In this document: one piece after another, positions 18,195 to 27,819 of the stretch
How the letters are laid out: the number at the start of each line of letters is the position of its first letter
How positions within the stretch are numbered: the stretch's first letter is position 1
Source: Roseibium sediminicola
Lineage (GTDB): Bacteria; Pseudomonadota; Alphaproteobacteria; Rhizobiales; Stappiaceae
Assembly: GCF_023156505.1 (NCBI RefSeq)
Contig: NZ_JALNMJ010000009.1
Location: 1-64,000 of the forward strand
DNA length: 64,000 bases
Direction: 5' to 3'
Notes under the pieces: generated by a model
The model's database searches: none
Seen by the model: the letters and a program-made list of their open reading frames with translations, nothing else
Told to the model about the DNA's origin: nothing
Position numbers and translations under genes: made by a program

Positions 18195-19535
18195 TTATTG
18201 TCCTTTGTGAACGGCCCAGAGTTCAAGACCAAGACCCGGATAATCCCCGCTTAGGTGCAACGCAAAGGCCGCGGAACTCTGCATTTGTGGCCAGAGTTCG
18301 TTTTCGACGTCCAGTTCGAAGTAAACCGCATTCTGCACATAGGGAATTTGCCGGGGCGCGACCGACATCGGTGTGATTGCGACGCCGGGCAGCTGCAGGT
18401 TGACCAGTTCGCGGATTTTTTCGACCGGACCGACCTTGATCTGGATCGGCATCTGCGTGCGCAGCACCTCCAGGCTGACATTGGCATGGGCGATCAGCAC
18501 AAAGGACCGGCCTTCCGAATAGACCCCCTTGTTGGTCGTTTCGCCGAGCCAGACACCATAATCCCGCTTGCTGAGCGGAATGCTGATCGCGTTCTGCTCG
18601 ACCACGAAGCTGAGCAGGCCCTCCAGGATCGTGACCAGGCGCTGGAACGTCAGGCGCAGGTCGAGGTGATCATAGGCGGGCAGTTCCGGCGGGCGGCGAT
18701 TGTCGGCGCCGAAGGCGGAAAAGGCGCCGATCAGACCGATGAAATCCCGATAGACCTGTTCCGGAGCGTGGCGTCCCGAGGCGGCGATGTGGCCGAAAAG
18801 AACTTCATAATGATTGGTGACGCTGAGCGCCATCAGGTCGATGATGCCGGAGCGCGTGCTCTCGCCCTGCCCGGACGTGTTGGAGGCGAGCATTTCACCG
18901 CGCTTGCGCAACAGGCTGCGGACCTGATCGATCTGTGAAATCAGATGGGCGTTCGCCTTGGCCTTGAGCAGCGGCGGAATGAAGTTTTCCGACAGCTTGA
19001 CTTCACCTTGCGTGGACACGCTGTCGATTTCGGCAATCGGCAGATGCGTCGTCTCGTCCAGGCTGTCGCCCTCCAGCACAAGCCGGCCTGTCAGAGAGCC
19101 GACGGCAATGCTGGCCTCGGGCTTATCGGCTTCATTCGTGTTGCGCACATTGGTTGCGCGCTTGGAGTAGCGGCGCAGGTCCTGGTCGTCACCGAGTTCC
19201 AGCTGGCCGGAGGACCTGAGCGGCAAAGCCAGATAAACCTTCTTGCCCTGGTCATCGACCGTGACCTGGCGCGCGCTGGCGATCGCTCCGTTCTTGCCGG
19301 TCGAAAACACGGTGCCATCCGGCAGAACGGCTTCGATGGCCGACAGCTGGAATTGTCCGATCGCGAGCGAATCCGTATCGATTTCGATGCTGCGCAGGCC
19401 CCAGGAATAGGGCTCCAGATCCTGCACACGCTGCTCCAATGTGGCCTCGACCCACCGGTCGTGCTGCTGCAAATGCTGCGGCCGGAGAAACATTCCCTCA
19501 AGCCAGAGTGGTTTCAGGCTCTCATTCAAGGCCAA
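18195..19535 (-). CDS. tssK: T6SS baseplate adaptor TssK
   Basis: TssK of 446 aa, the normal family length. The N terminus LKPLWLEGMFLRPQHLQQHDRW is the family signature, and features such as YDHLDLRLTFQRLVTILE are conserved. TssK trimers connect the TssFGE baseplate wedge to the TssL-TssM membrane complex. It follows tssJ after 112 nt, the widest gap in this part of the block, and is directly coupled to tssL. Confidence 0.95.
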   Translation of the reverse strand: MALNESLKPLWLEGMFLRPQHLQQHDRWVEATLEQRVQDLEPYSWGLRSIEIDTDSLAIGQFQLSAIEAVLPDGTVFSTGKNGAIASARQVTVDDQGKKVYLALPLRSSGQLELGDDQDLRRYSKRATNVRNTNEADKPEASIAVGSLTGRLVLEGDSLDETTHLPIAEIDSVSTQGEVKLSENFIPPLLKAKANAHLISQIDQVRSLLRKRGEMLASNTSGQGESTRSGIIDLMALSVTNHYEVLFGHIAASGRHAPEQVYRDFIGLIGAFSAFGADNRRPPELPAYDHLDLRLTFQRLVTILEGLLSFVVEQNAISIPLSKRDYGVWLGETTNKGVYSEGRSFVLIAHANVSLEVLRTQMPIQIKVGPVEKIRELVNLQLPGVAITPMSVAPRQIPYVQNAVYFELDVENELWPQMQSSAAFALHLSGDYPGLGLELWAVHKGQ

Positions 19536-19647
19536 TCTCCGCTGATGTTGCTCGAACCATGATTCGGCATCTAAGGCAGCTTACCGATTGCTTCGCAATT
19601 GGTAATACGAATTTCGTCCCGCTGGGCCGAAGTAGGCGTACTGTATT

Positions 19648-20139
19648 CTAGAATACACCGAGCCGCCGGCTGCGCAGTTTCTGTATTCGGACGGCTAGAC
19701 TTGTCAGGTAAATGACAAACTCGTTTTTTTTCTCTTGCTTCAGTTCGATCGTATCGCGCCACTGTGCGGATTCAATGTCCCGGAAACTTGCGATAACCCC
19801 GATATGCGTGGCTTCCGAGGAAACGTCCCTGTTGTAATCCTGGCTCTTGCCCGGCGTCATTTCGTATTCCTGAACACCGATGAGGTCGCCGCCGAGCACC
19901 TTCTTGTCGTTGTCGGCCAGATCGAAATACTCGGCATTCTGAAAGGCGGTCACTTCCTTGAGCTGATAGACGCGCACGACAACGGGCGACGGGTCACCAT
20001 TCTCGTTCGGATTGGTGTATTCGTCGGCCTGCAGCTGAACCTTGATCGGAGTCGGCGGAGGGGTTCTTGAGCAGGCGGTCAGGCCTGCAATCAGGCCGAT
20101 GCCTGACACTTCAAGAAATTGCCGCCGGGATACTGTCAT
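19648..20139 (-). CDS. tssJ: T6SS outer-membrane lipoprotein TssJ with twin-arginine-type signal
   Basis: TssJ of 163 aa, the lipoprotein that anchors the TssJLM complex in the outer membrane. The signal region is MTVSRRQFLEVSGIGLIAG followed by the lipobox LTAC, with acylated Cys23. SRRQFLE matches the twin-arginine consensus SRRxFLK closely, so export may go through Tat rather than Sec, which would be unusual for TssJ. The mature part shows the TssJ pattern (VVRVYQLKEVTAFQNAEYFDL, GDLIGVQEYEMTPG). Its ATG overlaps the tagH stop (ATGA). Confidence 0.88.
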   Translation of the reverse strand: MTVSRRQFLEVSGIGLIAGLTACSRTPPPTPIKVQLQADEYTNPNENGDPSPVVVRVYQLKEVTAFQNAEYFDLADNDKKVLGGDLIGVQEYEMTPGKSQDYNRDVSSEATHIGVIASFRDIESAQWRDTIELKQEKKNEFVIYLTSLAVRIQKLRSRRLGVF

Positions 20140-22166
20140 TTTTTTCTGTTCTCCCAGAATGTCTTGGATTGCTGGCGCGCCTGGTCTTCTTCGACCTGGA
20201 CGAAGGCCTCGGCAATTGTCTGCCGGACAACAGCATCGAAATCCGCCCGCAACCGGTCATGGCGCTCCTTGGCGGCCTCGAACTTGCCGCGCCTAGAGCC
20301 AAGCCCGCGCAGGCGCAGCCCTCCGTCGTCTTCCTCACCCGCGAGGGTTTCCGGCGACAAACTCTCAAACAGCAGGCGCATGGCGCGCTGCGTCGCGGCA
20401 ACCGTGAGCATGGTGTGGCTTTGCAGGTCCTTGAAGGCTTCCCTGGCAGCTTCGGACGGCGGCAGGAACCCGCCCTTGCGGGCAAACAGCATCTCGTCGA
20501 TAGCCAGTTCACCGACATTGAAATGCTTGAAGGGGTTGTTTTCTTCCGGCTGGATCCGGGTCTCGTACATCCGGAACTCGGTTTTCAGCGACTTGCGCGC
20601 ATTCAGCAGGCTGATCAGGCCGTTGGCCAGTTCGCGTACCATTTCGCCGGTGGCCCGGGCAATTTCCGCCTGCTCGTCCTCTGGCACATCGGCATTGGCA
20701 AAACCAAGCCCCGACAAAAGCGCCTGAAACACTTCCGATGCGGCCTCACCGCCGGCGGCAGTTCGGGCCGGCGCAGGCTTGGCCGGCAATGCGGACGCAG
20801 CAGGCGTCGGCGATGCAGCAGGCTGGGACGGCTTTGGAGAAGAAACGGGAGGTGCAGATACGGGAGGCGCAGAAACGGGGGGCGCAGAGATTGCGGGCGA
20901 CATTGCAGGCATTGCCGCTGCTCCTGGCATCAAGGGCGGCGCAGGCTTTCCGGCAGGTGCAGGCGGCGGCGCCTTGGCGGCAGCCGGAGCGGCGGTGCGT
21001 GACTTGGCTTTCTGGGCCAGTTCCGCTTCGCGCTGCGCACGGCGTTTCTTCAGCGCATCAAGCGGATTGAGCGGGGCCTCCGGCGCGGGTGGCGCTGGCG
21101 GGACCGGCTGCGGCGTGCTGGAAGAGGTCGGCGGAGCGGCGGCGGGAACAGGGGCGCCGGGCAAAGGCGGCTCCACAGGCGCAGAAATCGGCGCCGGAGA
21201 TCCGAGGCCGAAATCGATATTGTCGGGAATGGTCGCCGGCGCGGGGGTGCCCGCGCTCGCCGGAGCTGCCGGCATCAAGGTGGCATGGTCCGGCAGGGAC
21301 GTCGTCTGTCCGCTGGGCGCGCCGGTGAAGGCAGCGCTTGGAGCGCCGCCGAGCCCCGCCAGAAAATCCTCAGGGATGACATTGCCGGAACCCGCAGCGG
21401 GCGAGAGGGGGGCTGCCGGGGCCGGCGTCAGGGGAACGGCCGCTGGCGCTGGCGGTTGCACGGGCGGGGCTGCCTGCGGTGTCGGCTGAAGCGGCATTCC
21501 GGGCAGGATCTGTGTCGGTTGTGCCGGCGTCATCATCGGGGCCTGACCAGTCGCAGGCTGCGCGGACGTCTGCACAGTCGGTGCCGTGCTGCCCTGAAAC
21601 CGGGTCGTATCATGGGGAGACGGCGGAACCTGGGGCGCTGAGAAGGACACGGGCTCCGGGATCAGATCCTGCATCTGCACCGATGCCACAGGTGCCAGGG
21701 TTTCCGGTTCGCCGCCACCCAGATGGTCGAGCGGATCCAGGGAGGTGTTTTTCGGCAGGCTGGCTCCGGACGTGTCGATCCTGAGCGGGGTCGCCACCGC
21801 CGGCCTGCCCGAGCTGGGCCGCGCCGCCGCGAAGGGATTGGTCTGCGTGGCCTGACCGCTTTGAATGCTGTCCACGCGGATCTGGTAGGGACCGGCGCGG
21901 AATTTCATGCCCGGCGACAGGCTGACGGCCTTGCCGCGGCCGATCGCGGCGGACTGGCCTTCCAGGAAAGTGCCGTTGGTGCTTTCGTCGACCAGAATAA
22001 AGGCGTCGTTCTGGTAGAGGATGCAGGCATGGACGGAGGACAGATGGCGGTCCTGGTCCGGCAGCACCCAGTCGCATTTCCGGGAGCGCCCGAACGCGCC
22101 GCCATTCGGCCCGAACCGGTGCTGGGACCCGATCGTTTCACAAACAAGAATGAGAGTAGCCGTCAT
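20136..22166 (-). CDS. tagH: T6SS FHA-domain protein TagH/Fha (ImpI-like)
   Basis: A 676-aa protein. The N-terminal FHA phosphothreonine-binding domain (about 5-95) has GRSRKCDWVLPD, LSSVHACI and STNGTFLEG. A very long Pro/Ala-rich linker (about 100-480) contains repeated PPVSAPPVSAPP units. The C-terminal domain (about 480-676) is the T6SS-specific TagH type (FQALLSGLGFANAD, NPFKHFNVGELAIDEMLFA). In known systems the PpkA-phosphorylated form of Fha activates T6SS assembly; here the partners PpkA-like kinase, PppA and TagF lie in the same block. It overlaps tssG upstream and tssJ downstream by 4 bp each. The linker may explain how one FHA head reaches several partners. Confidence 0.92.
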   Translation of the reverse strand: MTATLILVCETIGSQHRFGPNGGAFGRSRKCDWVLPDQDRHLSSVHACILYQNDAFILVDESTNGTFLEGQSAAIGRGKAVSLSPGMKFRAGPYQIRVDSIQSGQATQTNPFAAARPSSGRPAVATPLRIDTSGASLPKNTSLDPLDHLGGGEPETLAPVASVQMQDLIPEPVSFSAPQVPPSPHDTTRFQGSTAPTVQTSAQPATGQAPMMTPAQPTQILPGMPLQPTPQAAPPVQPPAPAAVPLTPAPAAPLSPAAGSGNVIPEDFLAGLGGAPSAAFTGAPSGQTTSLPDHATLMPAAPASAGTPAPATIPDNIDFGLGSPAPISAPVEPPLPGAPVPAAAPPTSSSTPQPVPPAPPAPEAPLNPLDALKKRRAQREAELAQKAKSRTAAPAAAKAPPPAPAGKPAPPLMPGAAAMPAMSPAISAPPVSAPPVSAPPVSSPKPSQPAASPTPAASALPAKPAPARTAAGGEAASEVFQALLSGLGFANADVPEDEQAEIARATGEMVRELANGLISLLNARKSLKTEFRMYETRIQPEENNPFKHFNVGELAIDEMLFARKGGFLPPSEAAREAFKDLQSHTMLTVAATQRAMRLLFESLSPETLAGEEDDGGLRLRGLGSRRGKFEAAKERHDRLRADFDAVVRQTIAEAFVQVEEDQARQQSKTFWENRKK

Positions 22167-23317
22167 GCCGTAACTGATGTCTTGTCTGAGGACGACGCGT
22201 GTTCAACGGGGAAAACGCCGATCGGTCCGCCCATCCCCGCCGGCGCAACGAATCCCTGATTTTCATCGGGAACGGTACCGCTTGGCCGCGCTGGCGCCAA
22301 GTGGACATTGTTTTCTAGATTGGCGTTTTCACCATCTGAAAGCCAAAGATTGTTTCCCAATCTTGCTGAACCCAGCTGACCGGCCTGTATCGTCTCCTGC
22401 TGGTAGCTGAATTCCAGGTCCCAGTCGATCGGATCCCGGACGATCATGGCGAGCAGATCGACCAGAACGGCATGTTTTTCACCGTTCGGCAGAAAGGCCT
22501 GCAAAACGTCGTAGGGGGCCGGACCGATGCGCAGCCGGAATTTGCCGAGATCGTCCTCAACCTCTTCGCCGAGAACCATGTCCCCGCCCAGAATTGTGTT
22601 GTGAATGCCCAGTTCCATGCGAGCCTCGGGCGGGATTTCCACGGTACGGGTAATGAATTCGATAATCTCGAAGGGCAGATCGAAATAGCTGGACAACAGC
22701 GAGGCGATCGCGTCCGGCGAATTGGAGTAATGCGACATCAGGCCGACATGCGGCAGGATGGCGGTCCGGGGCACGTTGCCGAGCTGTGCGCGGTCGTCGA
22801 CGGGAAAGCCGCACAGCGCCAGGAAACACTGCGATGTTGCGTCGAGACCGTGCTCCTCGAAGCGCACGAAATGCCGGGACTTCTGCCACATGCTGTGAAG
22901 CAGCGAGATGAACCGGTGATTGAACAGGTCGAGCAGATCTTCCAGCGAAGACGGCGTTTCGTCCCGTTCGATGATCCGCTCGGTCACGTAAGGCGGCAGG
23001 GGCGAGGCCGGTCCGTAGAGGCCAAAGAAATTCACCCTGACGTCATAGAGACCTTTTTCCGGATCATAGTCGATGCTGGAAACATCGCTCGGTCCGAAGC
23101 TCAGCGATCTGGTGGCGCGAAACCGCAGGACTTCCTTTTCCGGATCATGGCCAGGCCCCATATGGCGCACTTCGGGATGCAGCAGCCCGATCAGGTAAAG
23201 TGCCTGAAAGAACTGTGTGCGCGCCAATTTGCCGACAAGCATCGCGTCCGGCGGAGGCTGGTCCTCTGCCTGGTCCTGGGGAGGCTGATCCTGGGTCTGG
23301 GGCGGTTGCTCGCTCAT
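22163..23317 (-). CDS. tssG: T6SS baseplate protein TssG (ImpH)
   Basis: TssG of 384 aa, a baseplate wedge subunit that binds TssF and TssE. Typical motifs are RFRATRSLSFGPSDV, FFGLYGPASPLPPYVTE and LLDLFNHRFISLLHSMWQKSRH, plus a conserved FDLPFEIIEF region. The first 30 residues are Gln/Pro-rich and disordered. It overlaps tssF and tagH by 4 bp each, indicating tight translational coupling. The last 50 residues (after about 330) are polar and less conserved. Confidence 0.94.
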   Translation of the reverse strand: MSEQPPQTQDQPPQDQAEDQPPPDAMLVGKLARTQFFQALYLIGLLHPEVRHMGPGHDPEKEVLRFRATRSLSFGPSDVSSIDYDPEKGLYDVRVNFFGLYGPASPLPPYVTERIIERDETPSSLEDLLDLFNHRFISLLHSMWQKSRHFVRFEEHGLDATSQCFLALCGFPVDDRAQLGNVPRTAILPHVGLMSHYSNSPDAIASLLSSYFDLPFEIIEFITRTVEIPPEARMELGIHNTILGGDMVLGEEVEDDLGKFRLRIGPAPYDVLQAFLPNGEKHAVLVDLLAMIVRDPIDWDLEFSYQQETIQAGQLGSARLGNNLWLSDGENANLENNVHLAPARPSGTVPDENQGFVAPAGMGGPIGVFPVEHASSSDKTSVTA

Positions 23318-25062
23318 ACCAGATGCGCGTCCCCCGAAGACGGTTTCCAGCGGTGAATGACATTGGCATCCGTGCCGATCACAGTCAGCTGGTGCAGGCT
23401 GTTGATGCTGGCATAGGATTTCAGGAACCGGTCCAGAACCGTGCCGAAGAGATAGAGTTCGGCCTCGCCGCCAAGCGCCGTCTCCGACAGGGACAGGACG
23501 ATTTCATAGGCGCGGGTCGGACGTCCCTGGCGGAAGATGTCGACCGCGCGCCGTTCGAATTTCTGGAAATTCTGCAGGAGAAGCTCGCGCTGCAGCGCGG
23601 CCTGCTTGTCGATATAGGCCCGGAAGTCATAGGCCCCGACCACGGTCTTCAGGGCTTCCACGTCGATTAGGGAGGCGTAGTTGCGCGACAGGTTCGCGAT
23701 CAGCGTCCACAGAACCTGATTGTCGAGCGGTGGCGGCACCTCGGACAGGATCGGCGTGATGTTGCGGAATTGCAGTTTGGCGGGTGTGGAGGAGGTCGGC
23801 TGGTTGACGGTGCCGACGCCGAAACGCGCCGCGTGCTCGCCATTGGAACACAGCAGCTGAAGTGAAACCGTTTCCGTCGGCGGCAGGCCGTTTTCATTCA
23901 GCCGGGTGACAAAGGAAATATAGTGATCGACGCCGTTGCCGAGCACCGACGGCCTGATGCCCGTCCGGTAATAGAGCTTGTCCTCCTCCTGGGAGGCGCT
24001 GTCATGGGAGAAGGATTCGAACGACTGGTAATTGACCTTGCGGCTTGAGCCCTGCACCCAGCCGGTGACGCCGGTGACGTGATGCACGCTGAACATGGCC
24101 CGGTTGCCGGATGACCGCACCGGGTATTCGGTGCGGTCATGGGCGACATGCAGCGCCTGCCCTTCCGTTTCGAACAGATTGATCGCCGGGACGGTATTGA
24201 CCGCAATGGCGTCCTTGGTGATGCGGTCCTGGTTGGCGAATTTCTGGCGGAAATTGAACACCAGCTCAAAATCGTCCACGGGCTGGTCGGCAAACGCCTC
24301 CAGGCCGTGCAGCCGGACATACATGAACTTGTCCGGGCAGGAGAAATACTCCTGCATGATGCGGAAGCCGTCAAAGGCGCCGTCCGGATAGGGCAGGGTC
24401 GCCTGGTCCCGTGCGAACCCGATCGGCTCGACCCGGATGGTGGAGCGCACCGGCTGGCCCTTGGCGGGCACGAAATCCACGGAGATCAGCCGGTCGCACA
24501 GCTGCAGGTAAAGCTGACGGGACAGGCTGACATCGTTGCTCGCTCCCAGGAACAGCTGCAACGGCCCTTCGGCCAGAGCGCGCAGGTTGTTGCCGGCGGT
24601 CTTGCGGAAGCCGAGCGTCAGCTTGGCGCTGTCGCGGCGGTTCTCAAGCTCCGAGCTGGTCAGCTCGATGGGCAGCACCCTCAGGGCGCAGCGCGTCTGA
24701 AACCGGACCGCCGTTCCCTCCAGCGGACTGGTCTGGATATAGGTGCCGCGCGGCACGTTGGTCGACAGGTCCGCCGATTCGGCGACCGGCTTGAACGCAA
24801 CATGGGTGATCGGCGGAACCGGGCGCAGATAATGCGGCCAGACGAGTTTCAGCAGATTGAGCGCGACCTCGGGCATCTCCGCGTCGAGCCGCTGTCGCAG
24901 GCGCCCGACCAGAAAGGCAAAGCCTTCCATGAGCCGTTCGACGTCGGGATCAATCGGGTCTTCGGACAGGAATTTAGACAGGCGCGGATTGGCCTTGGCA
25001 AACACCCGGCCCATTTCCTTCAGGTAGTTCAGTTCGTCGCGATAGTAGGAATTGATCGCCAT
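23314..25062 (-). CDS. tssF: T6SS baseplate protein TssF (ImpG)
   Basis: TssF of 582 aa, the usual length. The N terminus YYRDELNYLKEMGRVFAKA and the motif DPDVERLMEGFAFLVGRLRQ are family signatures. YLQLCDRLISVDFV, VTGVTGWVQGSS and the C-terminal YLFGTVLDRFLKSYASINS are also typical. TssF dimers with TssG form the wedge around the VgrG hub. It is 30 nt downstream of tssE and overlaps tssG by 4 bp. Confidence 0.95.
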   Translation of the reverse strand: MAINSYYRDELNYLKEMGRVFAKANPRLSKFLSEDPIDPDVERLMEGFAFLVGRLRQRLDAEMPEVALNLLKLVWPHYLRPVPPITHVAFKPVAESADLSTNVPRGTYIQTSPLEGTAVRFQTRCALRVLPIELTSSELENRRDSAKLTLGFRKTAGNNLRALAEGPLQLFLGASNDVSLSRQLYLQLCDRLISVDFVPAKGQPVRSTIRVEPIGFARDQATLPYPDGAFDGFRIMQEYFSCPDKFMYVRLHGLEAFADQPVDDFELVFNFRQKFANQDRITKDAIAVNTVPAINLFETEGQALHVAHDRTEYPVRSSGNRAMFSVHHVTGVTGWVQGSSRKVNYQSFESFSHDSASQEEDKLYYRTGIRPSVLGNGVDHYISFVTRLNENGLPPTETVSLQLLCSNGEHAARFGVGTVNQPTSSTPAKLQFRNITPILSEVPPPLDNQVLWTLIANLSRNYASLIDVEALKTVVGAYDFRAYIDKQAALQRELLLQNFQKFERRAVDIFRQGRPTRAYEIVLSLSETALGGEAELYLFGTVLDRFLKSYASINSLHQLTVIGTDANVIHRWKPSSGDAHLV

Positions 25063-25092
25063 GCCCGGTAGGTGCCCTTGTGCCGGTTGGTA

Positions 25093-25506
25093 TTAAGCGC
25101 TGACCCGGATCTGTCCGCTGTTGTCGAGAATGGAATCGAACCGGACCCGCTTGCGGCTGCCGCCCAGATCCAGTTCCGCTTCCACGTTGAATATGAAATC
25201 GAGCGGCCGTTCGGGATCTTCGACGGCGCGCACGATCGGATTGCGCAGCCGCGGCTCGTAGTCCCGGATCTGACGCTCGATGTTCCGGCAGATTTCGGAG
25301 GCCGTGTCCTTGTGGGAGCGCGAAATCGAATTGAAGTCGGTCAGGCCGTAATCGGGGCAGGTCTCGCAGCAGCCCGCGGTGCTGTTGAGCAGGATGCGCA
25401 GATCCTCCAGCACGCTTTCCAGAACCGCGGCCTCGAATTCATCCGCGTTCCGGTAATGCGAGCCGGTCTCGTCGTTTTCGAGCCGCTGAAACAAACTCAC
25501 CGCCAT
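25093..25506 (-). CDS. tssE: T6SS baseplate protein TssE (gp25-like)
   Basis: TssE of 137 aa, homologous to phage T4 gp25, which starts sheath polymerisation from the baseplate. The start at 25506 (MAVSLFQRLEND) is preferred over an in-frame ATG at 25569 because GGGGAGG stands directly before it and the family begins this way. The conserved segments are ESVLEDLRILLNS, DYGLTDFNS and RDYEPRLRNPIVRAVED, the last containing the EPRL-type motif. Between tssC and tssF, it is the expected neighbour of both. Confidence 0.93.
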   Translation of the reverse strand: MAVSLFQRLENDETGSHYRNADEFEAAVLESVLEDLRILLNSTAGCCETCPDYGLTDFNSISRSHKDTASEICRNIERQIRDYEPRLRNPIVRAVEDPERPLDFIFNVEAELDLGGSRKRVRFDSILDNSGQIRVSA

Positions 25507-25603
25507 CCGGCAAGCCTCCCCATCCAAGCAGAACAAGTGCCGGTCCCGAGAAAGTTCCCGGGCCGGCACCTGTTAGAGTTCCGTTTCCGTGATCCGCAAG
25601 GGA

Positions 25604-27082
25604 TCAGGACTTGTCCAGCTTGCCCTTCAGGGACAGCGTGAAGTCCGCGCCCATATATTTGAAGTGCGGCTGAACGGCCATGGAAACGCTGTACCAGCCC
25701 GGTTCGCCCTCGACATCCGACACGTTGATCTCGGCCTTGCGCAGCGGACGGCGGGAGCGGACATCGGCGGACGGGTTGTCCTGGTCGGACACATACTGCC
25801 GGATCCACTTGTTGAGCTCGGCCTCGAGCTCGCCGCGGTCCTTCCAGCTGCCGATGTTCTCGCGCTGCAGCACCTTGATGTAGTGCGCCAGGCGGTTGAT
25901 GATCATCATGTAGGGCAGCTGCGTGCCGAGCTTGTAGTTCAGCTCCGCGTCCTTGCCTTCCGGCGAGTTGCCGAAGAATTTCGGCTTCTGTACCGAGTTG
26001 GCGGAGAAGAAGGCCGCGTTGTCGCTGCCCTTGCGCATGGTCAGCGAGATGAAGCCCTGTTCGGCCAGCTCGTATTCCTTGCGGTCGGACACCAGCACTT
26101 CAGTCGGGATCTTCGACTGCAACTGGCCCATGGACTCGAACGTGTGCACCGGCAGGTCCTCGACAGCGCCGCCGGACTGCGGGCCGATGATGTTCGGGCA
26201 CCAGCGGTACTTGGCGAAACTGTCGGTGAGCTTGGTCGCCAGAGCGAAGGAGGCGTTGCCCCACAGGTAGTTGTCGCTCTTGCCCTCGGCCTCTTCCTCA
26301 TAGTTGAAGGCCTTGACCGGTGCGGTTTCCGGACCGTAGGGCGTGCGCAGCATGAAGCGCGGCATGGCGAGCGCGAAATAGCGGCTGTCTTCCGATTCGC
26401 GGAAGGAATTCCACTTCGCGTATTTCGGACCTTCGAAGATCGATTCCATGTCCTTGAGGTTCGGAATTTCCTCAAAGCTGTCCACGCCGAACATGGACGG
26501 CGCCGCGGCCGCGATGAATGGAGCGTGCGACATGGAGCCGACGCTGGCGCAATACTGGGCCAGCTTGATGTCCGGTGCGTTCGGGCCAAAGTCGTAGTTG
26601 GTGACAACAGCGCCGACCGGCTGACCGCCGAACTGGCCGTATTCGGCCGTATAGATGTGCTTGTAGAGGCCCGACTTGACCACTTCCGGGCTGTCCTCGA
26701 AATCCTCCAGAAGCTCATCCTTCGAGACGCTCATCATCTCGACCTTGATGTTCTGGCGGAAATCGGTCCGGTCGATGACGAATTTCAGGCTGCGCCACGC
26801 GGATTCCAGTTTCTTGAAATCGTCGTGATGCAGGATCTGGTCGACCTGCTTGGACAGCTTCTGATCGATCTCGGCGATCATCATGTCGACCGCCGCGCCG
26901 TTGACCTGGCCACCGGCCGAAGGTTTCAGCAGCTCGGAGATGAATGCGGCCACGCCTTTTTTGGCAACGTCATAACCTTCGTCGGCGGGGGTGAGTTTGG
27001 TCTCCTGAAGGATCTGATCCAGAAGAGACGCGTCGAGCTCCTCGGTCTGGGCCGCGCCTTGCTGTGCGTCAGTGTCTGTCAT
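25604..27082 (-). CDS. tssC: T6SS sheath large subunit TssC (VipB)
   Basis: TssC of 492 aa, the normal family length. With TssB it builds the contractile sheath. Conserved segments are DDFKKLESAWRSLKFVIDRT, FIAAAAPSMFGVDSF, FRESEDSRYFALAMPRFMLR, LPYMMIINRLAHYIKVLQRE and the C-terminal RRPLRKAEINVSDVEG. It follows tssB by 55 nt. It is the canonical copy; a divergent TssC-like segment also occurs in the fused protein next to vgrG. Confidence 0.96.
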   Translation of the reverse strand: MTDTDAQQGAAQTEELDASLLDQILQETKLTPADEGYDVAKKGVAAFISELLKPSAGGQVNGAAVDMMIAEIDQKLSKQVDQILHHDDFKKLESAWRSLKFVIDRTDFRQNIKVEMMSVSKDELLEDFEDSPEVVKSGLYKHIYTAEYGQFGGQPVGAVVTNYDFGPNAPDIKLAQYCASVGSMSHAPFIAAAAPSMFGVDSFEEIPNLKDMESIFEGPKYAKWNSFRESEDSRYFALAMPRFMLRTPYGPETAPVKAFNYEEEAEGKSDNYLWGNASFALATKLTDSFAKYRWCPNIIGPQSGGAVEDLPVHTFESMGQLQSKIPTEVLVSDRKEYELAEQGFISLTMRKGSDNAAFFSANSVQKPKFFGNSPEGKDAELNYKLGTQLPYMMIINRLAHYIKVLQRENIGSWKDRGELEAELNKWIRQYVSDQDNPSADVRSRRPLRKAEINVSDVEGEPGWYSVSMAVQPHFKYMGADFTLSLKGKLDKS

Positions 27083-27137
27083 GTTTCAATCTCGTCAGCT
27101 AGAAATTCGGAAAGGCTGCAAGGGTCCTTGGGACCGG

Positions 27138-27656
27138 TCACTCGGACGTTTCGTCACCGCCGGTCGCATTGGTCAGCTCCGCCAGAAGCCTGTCGCGTGC
27201 GGCTTCGTCACCCAGAACGCCCTGAATGGCCTTGCGGAACGCCGGAACGTTGCCCAGCGGCCCCTTGAGCGCGACCAGGGCTTCGCGAAGCTCCAGCAGC
27301 TTGTTCAGTTCGGGCGTCTGACGGACGATCGATTCCGGCGTGAAATCGTTCAGGTTCTGGAAATTCAGCGAGACCGACAGATTTTCCGGCTCTTCGCCTT
27401 CTTCCTGGTCGACCAGCTTGTTTTCCGTGGCCAGATCCAGCTTGAGTTCATGACTCTTCATGACCTCATTGAAATTGTCTTTGTTGATGTTGATGAGGTT
27501 GCGGTCCTCGACCGGCGTATCGTCTGGACGCAGCGTGTAGTCACCCAGCACCACCATTTTCAGCGGCAGCTCGATTTCCTCTTTGGCATCACCTGTTGCC
27601 GGTTTGTATTTGATGTTCACCCGTTCCTTGGGTGCGACCGAAGATTCTTTTGACAT
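27138..27656 (-). CDS. tssB: T6SS sheath small subunit TssB (VipA)
   Basis: TssB of 172 aa. Signature segments are VNIKYKPATGDAKEEIELPL, KMVVLGDYTLRPD and NFQNLNDFTPESIVRQTPEL, followed by ELNKLLELREALVALKGPL. I start it at 27656, where GGGGGA precedes the ATG, not at an in-frame start 30 nt upstream. TssB and TssC interlock as a heterodimer in the sheath; ClpV acts on the complex after contraction. The 163 nt between it and tssA is long for this block and may hold a secondary promoter. Confidence 0.96.
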   Translation of the reverse strand: MSKESSVAPKERVNIKYKPATGDAKEEIELPLKMVVLGDYTLRPDDTPVEDRNLININKDNFNEVMKSHELKLDLATENKLVDQEEGEEPENLSVSLNFQNLNDFTPESIVRQTPELNKLLELREALVALKGPLGNVPAFRKAIQGVLGDEAARDRLLAELTNATGGDETSE

Positions 27657-27819
27657 GATGTCCCCCGTGGTCAGACCGGCTATCAAGCGCAGGAAAAATC
27701 CTGATGCGCCCTTTGGTCTCGAACTCAGTTATTTCCCGTTCAGTTCCTACTTTGACTGTGTGTCAGTTCTGTTTAGATGGCTGAGAATTTTGGTATTTCT
27801 ACTTAAGGACACGTTAAGA

